Shown here one piece after another: positions 51,694 through 59,954 of a DNA stretch of 64,000 bases. Numbering within the stretch: the stretch's first letter is position 1; the number at the start of each line of letters is the position of its first letter. The translations under genes were made by a program, and so were the position numbers. The stretch comes from Oscillospiraceae bacterium (GTDB lineage: Bacteria > Bacillota > Clostridia > Oscillospirales > Oscillospiraceae). The DNA lies in NCBI GenBank assembly GCA_902793285.1, contig CADBCV010000003.1, forward strand, positions 49,531 through 113,530, written 5' to 3'. The notes below the pieces were generated by a model, which worked only from the letters and a program-made list of their open reading frames with translations, was not told where the DNA came from and did no database searches.

Positions 51694-53052
51694 TCACTTC
51701 AAAGCCGAATAGAAGGCATAGCCCTTGCGCCCGGTGGACTTTGCACGGTAGAGCGCCTTGTCCGCGCACTCGAAGAGGCTGCTCTCCTCCGTGACCTCGG
51801 ACCCATGGGCGATGCCGGCGCTGATGGAGATGGGGGGCAGACCGTCCTCGGTATTGGCAAGCTCGTCGTTGATCTGTCGGATTTTCAGACGGATCAGGCG
51901 GTTCTGCTGGAGATCGGCGTGGACCATGAACACCACAAACTCATCCCCGCCGACACGGCACACATAGTCGTCGGAGCGGAAGTTGTGCCGGATGGTCTCG
52001 GCGATCTTCTGCAAGACCTTGTCGCCGGTCTCGTGGCCGTAGGTATCGTTGATGTCTTTGAAGTGGTCCGCGTCGAAGAGCAGCAGAAAAGTGGACTTCG
52101 GATCGATGCCGGAGAGCAGCAGGTCATACCCCGCGCGGTTATAGACCTTGGTGAGCTCGTCGTGGGAAGCCTTGTAGTTCAAGTGCTCGATGCTCTTTTT
52201 ATACACGGCGTACATCTTGTTGTAGGTTCTTGCAAGATAGCGAAACTCATTCGCGCCGATGACGGGGATGGGGCTGTCGTCCCGGATTTTGTCCACCGCC
52301 TGCAGAACGGGATGGATGCCGAGACGCGCCGTCAGCCAGATCATGAACATGATGCCGACGGCCTGGATCACGATGGTGACGCGCACGACGGTGAGCTCTG
52401 TCTTCATATCCTGCTCGGACTGCTGCTGGGCCGTGTGCGTGATGCTCTCCAGCTCCGTTACGCTCGAGCGCATGTCGGCGCGGATCTGCTCCTTGAGAAA
52501 GTTGTACTCGCGCCCCACCAGTGTTACCTGGGCGAGATGTATCTTGGCGTCCGGCGAGAGGGCGGCGTCCTCCGGCGTGAGCGCCACGTCCCGCAAAAGC
52601 TCCGGATAGTCCGTATAGCCTTTGGCCTCGATCACGAGCTTCATGGCGTAGTACTCAATGTCCATGAGGGCAACGGAGCTGTCCATCGCGTCCTGGAGCT
52701 TTCTGCGCGCGGATTCATATTCCGGATTCTTGGACAGCAGCTCGATCGCGGCCTCGCGCCGGCGGGTCTCATAGGCCTCCGTAAAATAGTTGTCCAGGTA
52801 CTCGCGCTCCCCGTCGATGGCGAAAAGCTGCACCTGGTCTGTCAGATAGTCTGAGGCGTCCAGAAGTTGGCGCGTCCCCTCCTGCATTTCGATGAATTCA
52901 TCCGTGGCGTCGGACAGGCGCTCAAAGGTGGCGGAGGAGTGGAACGTGGCATAGAGCAGAATCGCCGAAACCAGGGCGGCAATCACGATCAGAAAGCTGT
53001 GCACGGCCCGGAGTGAAATTCCGTCCGTCTTCATTTTCTCGAGATGCGACAT
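51694..53052 (-). CDS. Membrane-bound diguanylate cyclase (GGDEF domain)
   Basis: A 452-residue signalling enzyme making c-di-GMP. A membrane helix at about 18-40, a helical extracytoplasmic sensor domain (about 41-220) and a second helix (about 224-246) precede the GGDEF domain (about 290-450). The catalytic VCRVGGDEFVVF is intact, and RSDD five residues upstream matches the RxxD inhibitory site. It lies just upstream of the MotA-EAL operon on the same strand, suggesting that it supplies the signal bound there. A promoter candidate is at 53162-53190. Confidence 0.9.
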   Translation of the reverse strand: MSHLEKMKTDGISLRAVHSFLIVIAALVSAILLYATFHSSATFERLSDATDEFIEMQEGTRQLLDASDYLTDQVQLFAIDGEREYLDNYFTEAYETRRREAAIELLSKNPEYESARRKLQDAMDSSVALMDIEYYAMKLVIEAKGYTDYPELLRDVALTPEDAALSPDAKIHLAQVTLVGREYNFLKEQIRADMRSSVTELESITHTAQQQSEQDMKTELTVVRVTIVIQAVGIMFMIWLTARLGIHPVLQAVDKIRDDSPIPVIGANEFRYLARTYNKMYAVYKKSIEHLNYKASHDELTKVYNRAGYDLLLSGIDPKSTFLLLFDADHFKDINDTYGHETGDKVLQKIAETIRHNFRSDDYVCRVGGDEFVVFMVHADLQQNRLIRLKIRQINDELANTEDGLPPISISAGIAHGSEVTEESSLFECADKALYRAKSTGRKGYAFYSALK

Positions 53053-53153
53053 GATCGGTCTTTTCCTCTTTTCAGTATAATCAGCGGGCAGAAAGGCACG
53101 GAGCAGGAGCCCTGTGCCGAAAAACGCAAAAAAGGCAAAACTACCCCTACTTT

Positions 53154-53190
53154 ACTGTTACAGTATATACATTCCGATCGAAAAAGGCAA
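53154..53190 (-). promoter_or_regulatory. Promoter and palindrome upstream of the diguanylate cyclase
   Basis: On the minus strand TTGCCT (53185-53190) and TATACT (53162-53167) have a 17-base spacer. The palindrome ACTGTTACAGT (53154-53164) overlaps the -10 and start point, a typical repressor position. The leader to the ATG is about 100 bases with no clear riboswitch. The other ~150 bases of this gap are AT-rich without a gene. Confidence 0.55.
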
Positions 53191-53280
53191 TCGTGAAAAC
53201 TGCTATGTTTTTCCTTTTTTTCCAGTCGTTTTATATCGCATATGCTCAGATGCCCGCATCCCGGGACATGCGCGCCGACC

Positions 53281-54030
53281 TTATTCCCAGATATGCGAGC
53301 GCATATAGGCGTACCAGGCGCGTGTCTCCGCATTGCGGCTGGAGAAATTCAGGAGCCTGTCCACATACCCCTGCTCCCGTGCGATCTCGCGGCTCACGGG
53401 ATAGACGAGCTCAAAGACAAGGCAGAGGTGGGCGACGCAGAAATCCACAGCCGTGCTTTTACTCCCGCGCGGGACCGCATGGCGCTCCAGAAAGCAGGCC
53501 CGGACCGCCTCGCTGACGGCGGAGGTCTCGATCTCCTCGCGCGTCACGTTGAAGATATCCTCCATGGGCGTCACACAGTCCACCCGGAAGATGTCCAGCT
53601 TGTCCGCGTCCCGCAGGATATTGCAGTACATCGCCTCCGTTTCGCGCAGGCCGGGGGAGAGCCTGTAGGCGCTGTGGGAACGGATCGCGCACTCCAGAAG
53701 CGCCGTGTCGGCTTCTGAGAGCTCCGGGGCAAAGCGCGCCAAAAGCCCCTCCCGGAACAGGAGGTCTGCTCCGAAGGCGGCGTGGTCGACGGAGACGGCG
53801 TCGATAAAGGTGTTGTAGCGCCGGATCTGTTCAAAGCGCCCGATGTCGTGCAGCATCCCGCAGAGCCAGGAGAGCTCCGCGTCAGGCGCGCCGACCGTGC
53901 GGGCGATCCTCTCGCAGAGCGCCGCGACCGCGTAAGTGTGTTCGATCTTCAAGTGGATCTTGGGGTCCTGCGCGTCATAGGCGGCGACATATTCGTCAAA
54001 CGCCCGCCGTACTCTCTCTCTGTTGATCAT
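53281..54030 (-). CDS. HD-domain phosphohydrolase
   Basis: A 249-residue metal-dependent hydrolase. HLKIEHTYAVAALC supplies the first His, CGMLHDIGRFEQ the HD pair, and a later IRSHSAY plus LRDADKLDIFRVD the remaining ligands. This is the standard HD order. It does not carry the HD-GYP extension, so c-di-GMP hydrolysis is not indicated. The substrate is likely a nucleotide or similar phosphate ester. It has its own promoter and is followed on the same strand by the diguanylate cyclase after a 228-base gap. Confidence 0.85.
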   Translation of the reverse strand: MINRERVRRAFDEYVAAYDAQDPKIHLKIEHTYAVAALCERIARTVGAPDAELSWLCGMLHDIGRFEQIRRYNTFIDAVSVDHAAFGADLLFREGLLARFAPELSEADTALLECAIRSHSAYRLSPGLRETEAMYCNILRDADKLDIFRVDCVTPMEDIFNVTREEIETSAVSEAVRACFLERHAVPRGSKSTAVDFCVAHLCLVFELVYPVSREIAREQGYVDRLLNFSSRNAETRAWYAYMRSHIWE

Positions 54031-54056
54031 CTGTTTCTCCTTCGCGTTTTTCTTTC

Positions 54057-54085
54057 AGTATACCCGCTGGGCAGAAAAAGCGCAA
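54057..54085 (-). promoter_or_regulatory. Promoter of the HD-domain gene
   Basis: On the minus strand TTGCGC (54080-54085) and TATACT (54057-54062) have a 17-base spacer, about 27 bases before the ATG. Confidence 0.55.
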
Positions 54086-54144
54086 GCGCCGTGTTATCAC
54101 GCGCGCAATCGTTGAAAAAAACTGGAAACGGCGGCAAAAAACAC

Positions 54145-54173
54145 TTGCATTATAAGCCGCTTCGTGGTATTAT
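54145..54173 (+). promoter_or_regulatory. Promoter of the rimP-nusA-infB operon
   Basis: TTGCAT (54145-54150) and TATTAT (54168-54173) have a 17-base spacer. The leader is about 90 bases long and contains a terminator-like hairpin (54203-54229). Confidence 0.65.
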
Positions 54174-54202
54174 CTCACAGTAAAGGTTGCTATGCTATTG
54201 TC

Positions 54203-54229
54203 AGAGTGGGTTTTCACCCACTCTTTTTT
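54203..54229 (+). terminator. Promoter-proximal terminator (attenuator) in the rimP leader
   Basis: A nine-bp stem, AGAGTGGGT (54203-54211) with ACCCACTCT (54216-54224), has a four-base loop and is followed by a T-run to 54229. It lies about 25 bases after the predicted start point and 40 bases before rimP, so most transcripts would stop unless the hairpin is overridden. NusA, encoded downstream, acts on such terminators, which suggests feedback control. Confidence 0.75.
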
Positions 54230-54269
54230 GTGAGACTTTTCCCAAAATACGAAAACCGTGGTGAAGAAT

Positions 54270-54725
54270 ATGAGCAAAATAACAGAGCAGATCGCCGCGC
54301 TGGCCCGGCCCGTGGTCGAAGAGGAGGGCTGCACCCTCTGGGATGTGGAGTATGTGCGCGAGGCGGGCACCTGGTATCTGCGCGTCTTTGTAGACAGAGA
54401 GGGCGGCCTCTCCATCGACGACTGTGAGCGCATCAGCCGCAGGCTCGATCCCATGCTGGACGAGGCGGACCCCATCCCCGACAGCTATGTCTTTGAGGTC
54501 GGCTCCGCCGGCGCGGAGAGGGAGCTGAAGCGCCCCCGGGATTTTGAACAGTTCATGGGGCATGAGGTGGAGGTGCGCCTCTACCAGCCGATGGACGGAC
54601 AGAAGAGCTTTGTCGGAACCCTGAAGGAATACGACGGCGGCGATGTCACCATCGAGACCGCCGGGAAAGAAATTCGCTTTGACAAGGGCCGCGTCGCCCT
54701 TGTCAGGCTTCATGTATCCATATAA
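54270..54725 (+). CDS. rimP: Ribosome maturation factor RimP
   Basis: A 151-residue protein for 30S subunit maturation. LWDVEYVREAGTWYLRVFVD and the SRRLDPMLDEADPIPDSYVFEVGSAG region match the family, followed by an SH3-like C-terminal domain. ATG 54270 fits the family N-terminus; two GTG codons at 54258 and 54261 are alternatives, and the ribosome site is weak. It is the first gene of the operon rimP-nusA-ylxR-ylxQ-infB. Confidence 0.92.
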   Translation: MSKITEQIAALARPVVEEEGCTLWDVEYVREAGTWYLRVFVDREGGLSIDDCERISRRLDPMLDEADPIPDSYVFEVGSAGAERELKRPRDFEQFMGHEVEVRLYQPMDGQKSFVGTLKEYDGGDVTIETAGKEIRFDKGRVALVRLHVSI

Positions 54726-54755
54726 AGAAGTTGTAAATTCAGAGGAGAATCTAAA

Positions 54756-55808
54756 ATGAACGCAGACTTTTTTGAAGCCATAGAGGATATTGAGAAAGAA
54801 AAGGGCATCCCCCGCTCCTATATGTACGATAAGATCAGGCAGGCCATGCTTGCCGCCTTCCGCCGCGACAATCCCGAGTGCGAGGACAATGTCGAGATCA
54901 TCCTCGAGGAGGATGCCAAGCGCATTGAGATGAACGTCATCAAGACCGTCGTGGACGAGGTCGAGGACCCGAGCCATGAGATCAATCTCGAGGCCGCGAA
55001 GAAGATCAGCAAGCGTGCAAAGGTCGGCGATGAGCTGCACGTCCCCGTGGAGACCAAAAAGTTCGGCCGCATCGCGGCCCAGGCTGCAAAGCAGGTCATC
55101 ATCCAGGGCATCCGCGAGGCCGAGCGCGGCATCATTTATGAGGAGTTCACCTCCAAGGAGCATGAGATCCTCACCGGCATCGTCTCCCATATCGAGCCGA
55201 GAAACGGCAGCGTTTCCATCCGCATCTCCTCCAACAGCGAGTATACCGAGGCCATGCTCGCCCCCAATGAGCGCATCAAGACCGAGCCTCTGCACGAGGG
55301 CGACCGCATCAAGGTCTATGTCGTGGAGGTCAGAAACTCCACCCGCGGCCCGCAGGTTTTGATCTCCCGCACGCACCCCGGCCTCGTCAAGCGCCTCTTC
55401 GAGCTTGAGGTGCCCGAAATTTACGACGGCACCGTGGAGATCAAGTCCATCGCCCGCGAGGCCGGCAGCCGCACCAAGATGGCCGTCTGGTCCGCGGATC
55501 CCGACGTGGACCCCATCGGCTCCTGCGTGGGGCCCAAGGGCGGCCGCGTTGCAAGCATTGTGAATGAGCTTGGCGGCGAGAAGATCGATATCGTCAAATA
55601 CAGCGAGGTTCCCGAGGAATATATTGCCGCGGCCCTCTCTCCGTCTGAGGTCGTGAGCGTCACCATGATGGAGGACGGCAAAAGCTGCCGGGTTATTGTC
55701 CCCGATTCCCAGCTCTCTCTCGCCATCGGCAAGGAAGGGCAGAACGCACGCCTTGCCGCGAAGCTCACCGGATTCAAGATCGACATCAAGCCCGAGTCCG
55801 AGGCTTAA
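54756..55808 (+). CDS. nusA: Transcription termination/antitermination factor NusA
   Basis: A 350-residue RNA polymerase-associated protein. The N-terminal polymerase-binding domain covers about 1-125, an S1 domain about 130-200, and two KH domains about 230-350 (SCVGPKGGRVASIVNELGGE; AIGKEGQNARLAAKLTG). It lacks the acidic C-terminal repeats of proteobacterial NusA, as is normal for Firmicutes. AGAGGAG lies upstream. It may control its own operon through the leader terminator. Confidence 0.96.
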   Translation: MNADFFEAIEDIEKEKGIPRSYMYDKIRQAMLAAFRRDNPECEDNVEIILEEDAKRIEMNVIKTVVDEVEDPSHEINLEAAKKISKRAKVGDELHVPVETKKFGRIAAQAAKQVIIQGIREAERGIIYEEFTSKEHEILTGIVSHIEPRNGSVSIRISSNSEYTEAMLAPNERIKTEPLHEGDRIKVYVVEVRNSTRGPQVLISRTHPGLVKRLFELEVPEIYDGTVEIKSIAREAGSRTKMAVWSADPDVDPIGSCVGPKGGRVASIVNELGGEKIDIVKYSEVPEEYIAAALSPSEVVSVTMMEDGKSCRVIVPDSQLSLAIGKEGQNARLAAKLTGFKIDIKPESEA

Positions 55809-55963
55809 ATAACAATTCAGTCAAATAGAGCTTGTCGGAATATTCGTTATTGAGGCAGCTTTTCCGTTTTAATAACATCTTGAGCGGAGCTGCGCGGAGC
55901 CTCGCGCCGATCAAAAAAGCGGCGTCTCCCGCAAGCCGCTTTGCGATAAGCGCGAGTACCTCG

Positions 55964-55986
55964 ATTGAAAGACCATGTCTTTCAAT
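55964..55986 (+). promoter_or_regulatory. Perfect hairpin before ylxR
   Basis: ATTGAAAGAC (55964-55973) and GTCTTTCAAT (55977-55986) form a ten-bp stem with a three-base loop, ending eight bases before the ylxR ribosome site. It lies in a 200-base gap, the only large one in this operon. A second GCGGC/GCCGC stem lies at about 55917-55940. The structure could be an RNA-processing site. Confidence 0.45.
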
Positions 55987-56007
55987 TAAATGGAAGGGGT
56001 GGCAGTC

Positions 56008-56280
56008 TTGGAAAAGAAAATACCGATGCGGCAATGCCTGGGCTGCCGCGAGATGAAGCCGAAGCGGGAGCTGATCCGCGCGGTCCGCTCCGCCGCCGGG
56101 GAGATCAGCCTTGACTTTCGCGGCAAGGCGCCGGGGCGCGGGGCCTATATCTGCCCGAACCCGCAGTGCCTCAAAAAGGCCATCAAGGCGCACGCGCTCG
56201 AGCGCGCCTTCTCCGCGCAGATCCCGGATGAGATCTACGCGCGCCTGGAGCAGGAAATGGAGGCGGACGATGGAGGATAA
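56008..56280 (+). CDS. rnpM: YlxR/RnpM-family RNA-binding protein
   Basis: A 90-residue basic protein. IPMRQCLGCREMKPKRELIRAVR is the YlxR signature, and GRGAYICPNPQCLKKA near residue 55 is conserved. B. subtilis RnpM (YlxR) binds and modulates RNase P. TTG 56008 is preferred because AAGGGGTGG lies five bases upstream and the protein then begins like its relatives; ATG 55990 precedes that site. It overlaps ylxQ by 11 bases. Confidence 0.9.
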   Translation: MEKKIPMRQCLGCREMKPKRELIRAVRSAAGEISLDFRGKAPGRGAYICPNPQCLKKAIKAHALERAFSAQIPDEIYARLEQEMEADDGG

Positions 56281-56704
56281 GGCACTGGGACTGCTCGGCA
56301 TGATGCGCCGGGCGCGCGCCGTTGAGACCGGCACCGACAGCGCCTGCGACGCGGTCAGGGCCGGAAAGGCAAAGCTCCTGATCCTGAGCGCCGACACCGC
56401 CGAAAACGCTCTGCGCAAGGCGGAAAACGCCGCGGAAGGCCGCAGGGTGATCCTGCTGCCGGTACATTACGGGCGCGCGGAGCTCGGCGCGGCCCTCGGC
56501 ATGGGGGAGTGCTCCATGGCGGCCGTGACGGAGCTCGGCTTCGCGGAGAGCTTTGTGAAGCTCTTGGCGGGGACAAATCCGCAGCGCTACGAGGATATTG
56601 CGCGGGAGCTCTCCAGGCGGCGCGAGAAAAACGCAAGGCGCAAGAGAGAAAAAGCCGGACGCGCAGACAGCAAGAGGAATGGAATGAGGAGGACTGAAGT
56701 ATGA
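56270..56704 (+). CDS. L7Ae-family ribosomal/RNA-binding protein YlxQ
   Basis: A 144-residue protein. The first 100 residues are an L7Ae/L30e fold ([36 protein letters not shown]) that binds kink-turn RNA. The C-terminal tail of about 40 residues is very basic ([15 protein letters not shown]), longer than usual. It lies between ylxR and infB, its standard place in Firmicutes, and overlaps infB by four bases. Confidence 0.88.
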   Translation: MEDKALGLLGMMRRARAVETGTDSACDAVRAGKAKLLILSADTAENALRKAENAAEGRRVILLPVHYGRAELGAALGMGECSMAAVTELGFAESFVKLLAGTNPQRYEDIARELSRRREKNARRKREKAGRADSKRNGMRRTEV

Positions 56705-59094
56705 GCTTGATTAAGTACAGAATCCACGAGGTGGCAAAGGATTTCAACGTCGCCTCGAAGGTGATCTCTCAGATTCTCACAGATTATATAGCGACGCCGA
56801 AAAACCACATGCAGGTTCTGGAGACGCCGGAGCTGGATGTGATCTTTGAGTACATGACCCAGCACAACCAGGCGGCGAGCCTGGAAGATATCTTCAAGAC
56901 GCCCGCGAAGCCCTCCGCCCCCGCAAAGGCGAAGGCCGAGGCGGAGCCTGCTAAGAGCGAGGCCAAAACAGCCGAGCCCGCGGCGCCGGAGAAGAAGGGC
57001 GACGCCAAGGCGGCAGCGTCCGCAAAGGCCGCGCCCCAGCCCCAGCAGCCCGCGCCCCAGCCGGCCGCCCAGAAGCCCAACAAGCCCCACACGCCGCGCC
57101 AGGTCGCGGAGAAGCGCGTGGTGGATACCCGCGGCGGCGCCGCTGTCAACATCGAAAAGTACAACGAGAAGTTTGAGGATATGGCGGGCACCAAGGCAAA
57201 CGCCAACAACATGCGCACCGCCAGCAAGCAGAAGATCGGCAGCAAGGCCAAACAGCGCCCCAACAGCCAGCAGGCATCCTCCGCCAAGCGCCGCCAGGAA
57301 GAGCGCGACAAGATGAACCGCCTGCAGCTTGAGATCGCGAAGAAGCAGCCGCTCAAGGTCCAGATCCCGGATGAGATCAGCGTGGGCGATCTCGCCTCCC
57401 GCATGAAGAAGACCGCGTCCGAGGTTGTCAAGCAGCTCATGAAGCTCGGTGTCTTCGCCTCCATGTCCGAGATCATCGACTACGACACCGCGGCCCTCGT
57501 CGCCATGGAGCTCGGCTGCAAGGTGGAGAAGGAGGTCATCGTCACGGTGGAGGAGCGCCTCATCGACGACTCCGCCGATAAGGAAGAGGATCTCCGGCCC
57601 CGCGCCCCCGTCGTTGTGGTCATGGGCCACGTCGACCACGGCAAGACCTCGCTTCTCGACTACATCCGCCATGCCAACGTCGTCTCCGGCGAGGCCGGCG
57701 GCATCACCCAGCACATCGGCGCTTATACGGTCGAAATCAACGGCAGCCCCATCACCTTCCTCGACACCCCGGGCCATGAGGCCTTTACCTCCATGCGCGC
57801 GAGAGGCGCCATGGTAACCGATATTGCGATCCTCGTGGTCGCTGCGGACGACGGCATCATGCCCCAGACCGTCGAGTCCATCAACCATGCCAAGGCCGCA
57901 AATATCCCCGTGGTCGTCGCCATCAACAAGATGGACACCGTCGGCGCAAATCCCGAGCGCATCAAGCAGCAGCTCACCGAGTATGACCTTGTGAGTGAGG
58001 AATGGGGCGGCGATACCATCATCTGCCCGATCTCCGCAAAGACCGGCATGGGCATCGACAACCTGCTTGAAAACCTCGTCGTCCTCGCCGAGGTGCAGGA
58101 GCTCAAGGCCAATCCCAACCGCGCCGCGCGCGGCGCCGTGATCGAGGCGCGCCTTGACAAGGGCCGCGGCCCGATCATGACCGTCCTCGTGCAAAACGGC
58201 ACCCTTCGCCTCGGCGACATCATCATCGCGGGCTCCAGCGTGGGCCGCGTGCGCACCATGCTCAACGACAAGGGCCAGCGCGTGACCGAGGCCGGCCCCT
58301 CCACGCCGGTGGAGATTTCCGGCATGGACTCCGTCCCCAGTGCGGGCGACACCTTCAACGCCGTCTCCGATGAGCGCATGGCGAGAGAGCTTGCCGAGGA
58401 GCGCCGTATCTCCAGCGCGAACAACGCCTTTGCCGGCACCAAGAAGGTGAGCCTGGACGATCTCTTCAGCCAGATCCAGGCGGGCGAGATGAAGACCCTC
58501 AACATCATCGTGAAGGCCGACGTTCAGGGCTCTGCCGAGGCGGTCAAGGCTTCCCTCGAAAAGATCTCCAACGACGAAGTCCGCGTCAAGGTCATCCACA
58601 GCGCCGTCGGCGCGATCAACGAGTCCGACGTGATGCTCGCCGCTACCTCCGGCGCCATCATCGTGGGCTTCAATGTCCGCCCGGACAACGCGGCGCGCGA
58701 CTCCGCCGCGAGAAGCAAGGTCGACATGCGCATGTACCGCGTTATCTACGACTGCATCAACGAGATCGAGGCTGCCATGAAGGGTATGCTCGCCCCGAAG
58801 TTCAAGGAGTCTGTCATCGGCCATGCCGAGGTGCGCGAAACCTACAAGGTCTCCAAGATCGGCACGGTCTGCGGCTGCTACTGCACAGACGGCAAGATCC
58901 AGCGCGGGTGCGAGGTGCGTGTCCTGCGCGACAACATCGTCATCCACGAGGGAGAGCTTGCCTCGCTCCGCCGCTTCAAGGACGATGTCAAGGAGGTCGC
59001 AAGCGGCTACGAGTGCGGTATGCAGGTCGAAAAGTTCAACGACATCAAGGTCGGCGACGTGATCGAGTGCTTCGTCATGGAGCAGATCGTCTGA
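56701..59094 (+). CDS. infB: Translation initiation factor IF-2
   Basis: A 797-residue GTPase that brings initiator fMet-tRNA to the 30S subunit. The N-terminal IF2-N helix lies at the start, then an Ala/Pro/Lys-rich linker (about 65-200) and a second IF2-N motif (about 230). The G domain has G1 [14 protein letters not shown] at about 303-316, DTPGHEAF and NKMD. Domains II, III and the C-terminal fMet-binding domain follow. It is the last gene of the operon. Confidence 0.97.
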   Translation: MSLIKYRIHEVAKDFNVASKVISQILTDYIATPKNHMQVLETPELDVIFEYMTQHNQAASLEDIFKTPAKPSAPAKAKAEAEPAKSEAKTAEPAAPEKKGDAKAAASAKAAPQPQQPAPQPAAQKPNKPHTPRQVAEKRVVDTRGGAAVNIEKYNEKFEDMAGTKANANNMRTASKQKIGSKAKQRPNSQQASSAKRRQEERDKMNRLQLEIAKKQPLKVQIPDEISVGDLASRMKKTASEVVKQLMKLGVFASMSEIIDYDTAALVAMELGCKVEKEVIVTVEERLIDDSADKEEDLRPRAPVVVVMGHVDHGKTSLLDYIRHANVVSGEAGGITQHIGAYTVEINGSPITFLDTPGHEAFTSMRARGAMVTDIAILVVAADDGIMPQTVESINHAKAANIPVVVAINKMDTVGANPERIKQQLTEYDLVSEEWGGDTIICPISAKTGMGIDNLLENLVVLAEVQELKANPNRAARGAVIEARLDKGRGPIMTVLVQNGTLRLGDIIIAGSSVGRVRTMLNDKGQRVTEAGPSTPVEISGMDSVPSAGDTFNAVSDERMARELAEERRISSANNAFAGTKKVSLDDLFSQIQAGEMKTLNIIVKADVQGSAEAVKASLEKISNDEVRVKVIHSAVGAINESDVMLAATSGAIIVGFNVRPDNAARDSAARSKVDMRMYRVIYDCINEIEAAMKGMLAPKFKESVIGHAEVRETYKVSKIGTVCGCYCTDGKIQRGCEVRVLRDNIVIHEGELASLRRFKDDVKEVASGYECGMQVEKFNDIKVGDVIECFVMEQIV

Positions 59095-59175
59095 ACCTGT
59101 CTTTCCATAAAACACTGCGCCTGATGGAGGGCGGCCCGAGTATCGCCCGGCGGCGCAGCGAAGAATAATACAGAA

Positions 59176-59213
59176 CCCCCGGGCGAATCCGTGCCGATTC
59201 GCCCGGGGGCTCT
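59176..59213 (+). terminator. Terminator after infB, within a degenerate copy of the intergenic repeat
   Basis: A 14-bp perfect stem (CCCCCGGGCGAATC at 59176-59189 with 59196-59209) has a six-base loop and is followed by CTCTTTT. It resembles the central hairpin of the 6069/25191 repeats, and the flanking GGCTGGACCGCGCG is like their right-hand part. It probably serves as the infB terminator. Confidence 0.75.
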
Positions 59214-59550
59214 TTTGCGCTCAGGCTGGACCGCGCGCTTCAGAAGCCTGTGTCTTCCGGGTTACCTGATCTATGTGCTCGTGTGCGTATACGTCTTAAA
59301 CGGCGCACGCGGCTTCCGGTCCGGCTTCTGGCAGGGGTTTGTGATCCTGTCCATCATGAATCTGATCGACCGCCTTTTGATCGACGAATATTGGGTTGGC
59401 CATACCACGGCCTGGATCATCCCGGGCACGGAGGATCTGCGGCCGTATATCACGGCGCAGGACAAGCGAAAGAAATGGATCATGGGAACGCTTGGCATAG
59501 CGTTCCTCGCCGCTGCCCTCTCCGGAGGGATGGCGCTGATCCTGGAATGA
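59191..59550 (+). pseudogene. C-terminal fragment of a membrane protein
   Basis: The recognisable part begins around 59240: two hydrophobic segments (LIYVLVCVYVLNG and FVILSIMNLIDRLLIDEYW) are followed by AWIIPGTEDLRPYI and a final membrane helix. The WxIPGTE pattern is shared by small Clostridial membrane proteins of unknown function that are usually longer. The N-terminal part is replaced by the repeat/terminator sequence, so this looks like a truncated gene. GGAGGAG after its stop serves the next fragment. Confidence 0.55.
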
Positions 59551-59563
59551 GGAGGAGAATACG

Positions 59564-59693
59564 ATGCAATTTGTTGAAATGGGCAATCCATTGGGAAAGA
59601 CCCTGATGCTGCTGCCGGGCACGGCCTGCGATTATCAGACAAACGCTGAAGGCGATCGACGAATTCATGGAGCTTGATAAGGCCGTTTGCTGA
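59564..59693 (+). pseudogene. Alpha/beta hydrolase remnant with internal deletion
   Basis: GGAGGAG precedes ATG 59564. The first 25 codons (MQFVEMGNPLGKTLMLLPGT, then CDYQT) look like the N-terminus of an alpha/beta hydrolase. Then a shifted frame reads TLKAIDEFMELDKAVC and stops at 59693, like the C-terminus of such enzymes. The middle of some 200 residues is missing, indicating a deletion that left only the ends. Confidence 0.5.
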
Positions 59694-59745
59694 TCCGGCC
59701 GCCAGACGGAACGGCCGCGATCCCCCGGCGGCGCCATGATCTCGC

Positions 59746-59782
59746 AGCGGCCCGTTGCCTGCCCGGCAGGCGACGGGCCGCT
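59746..59782 (+). terminator. Strong hairpin in the decayed region
   Basis: A 16-bp stem (59746-59761 with 59767-59782, one G-U pair) has a five-base loop and only CTTTCC after it. The remainder of 59694-59954 shows no gene. Confidence 0.5.
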
Positions 59783-59875
59783 TTCCTATCCGCCCCGGAC
59801 AAACTGCACAAAATAAGCGGCAAATTTTTGGCAGGCAAATCTGAAAAAAAGTCGTGTATCTGCGAACGCTCAGAC

Positions 59876-59905
59876 TTGCCGAGGAATGCTGCTCAAGCGT
59901 AAAAT
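59876..59905 (+). promoter_or_regulatory. Weak promoter candidate for the esterase-GH43 genes
   Basis: TTGCCG (59876-59881) and TAAAAT (59900-59905) have an 18-base spacer, about 50 bases before the esterase start. No better match is visible in this gap. Confidence 0.35.
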
Positions 59906-59954
59906 AGAACAAACTGGGAATTGTTTGTCGAAAATAAAATCAGGAGGACAAAGC

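Noticed and set aside
53281-54030. HD-GYP c-di-GMP phosphodiesterase
   Set aside because: The HD ligands are there but the GYP motif and the extended fold are not.
56587-59115. A very long open frame antisense to infB, and similar antisense frames over ftsK (21156-23078), cmk/YhiN (2538-4055) and the S1 region
   Set aside because: In GC-rich genes the complementary frames lack stops. These frames have no ribosome site, encode low-complexity His/Asp/Gly/Arg-rich sequence and show no family motif.
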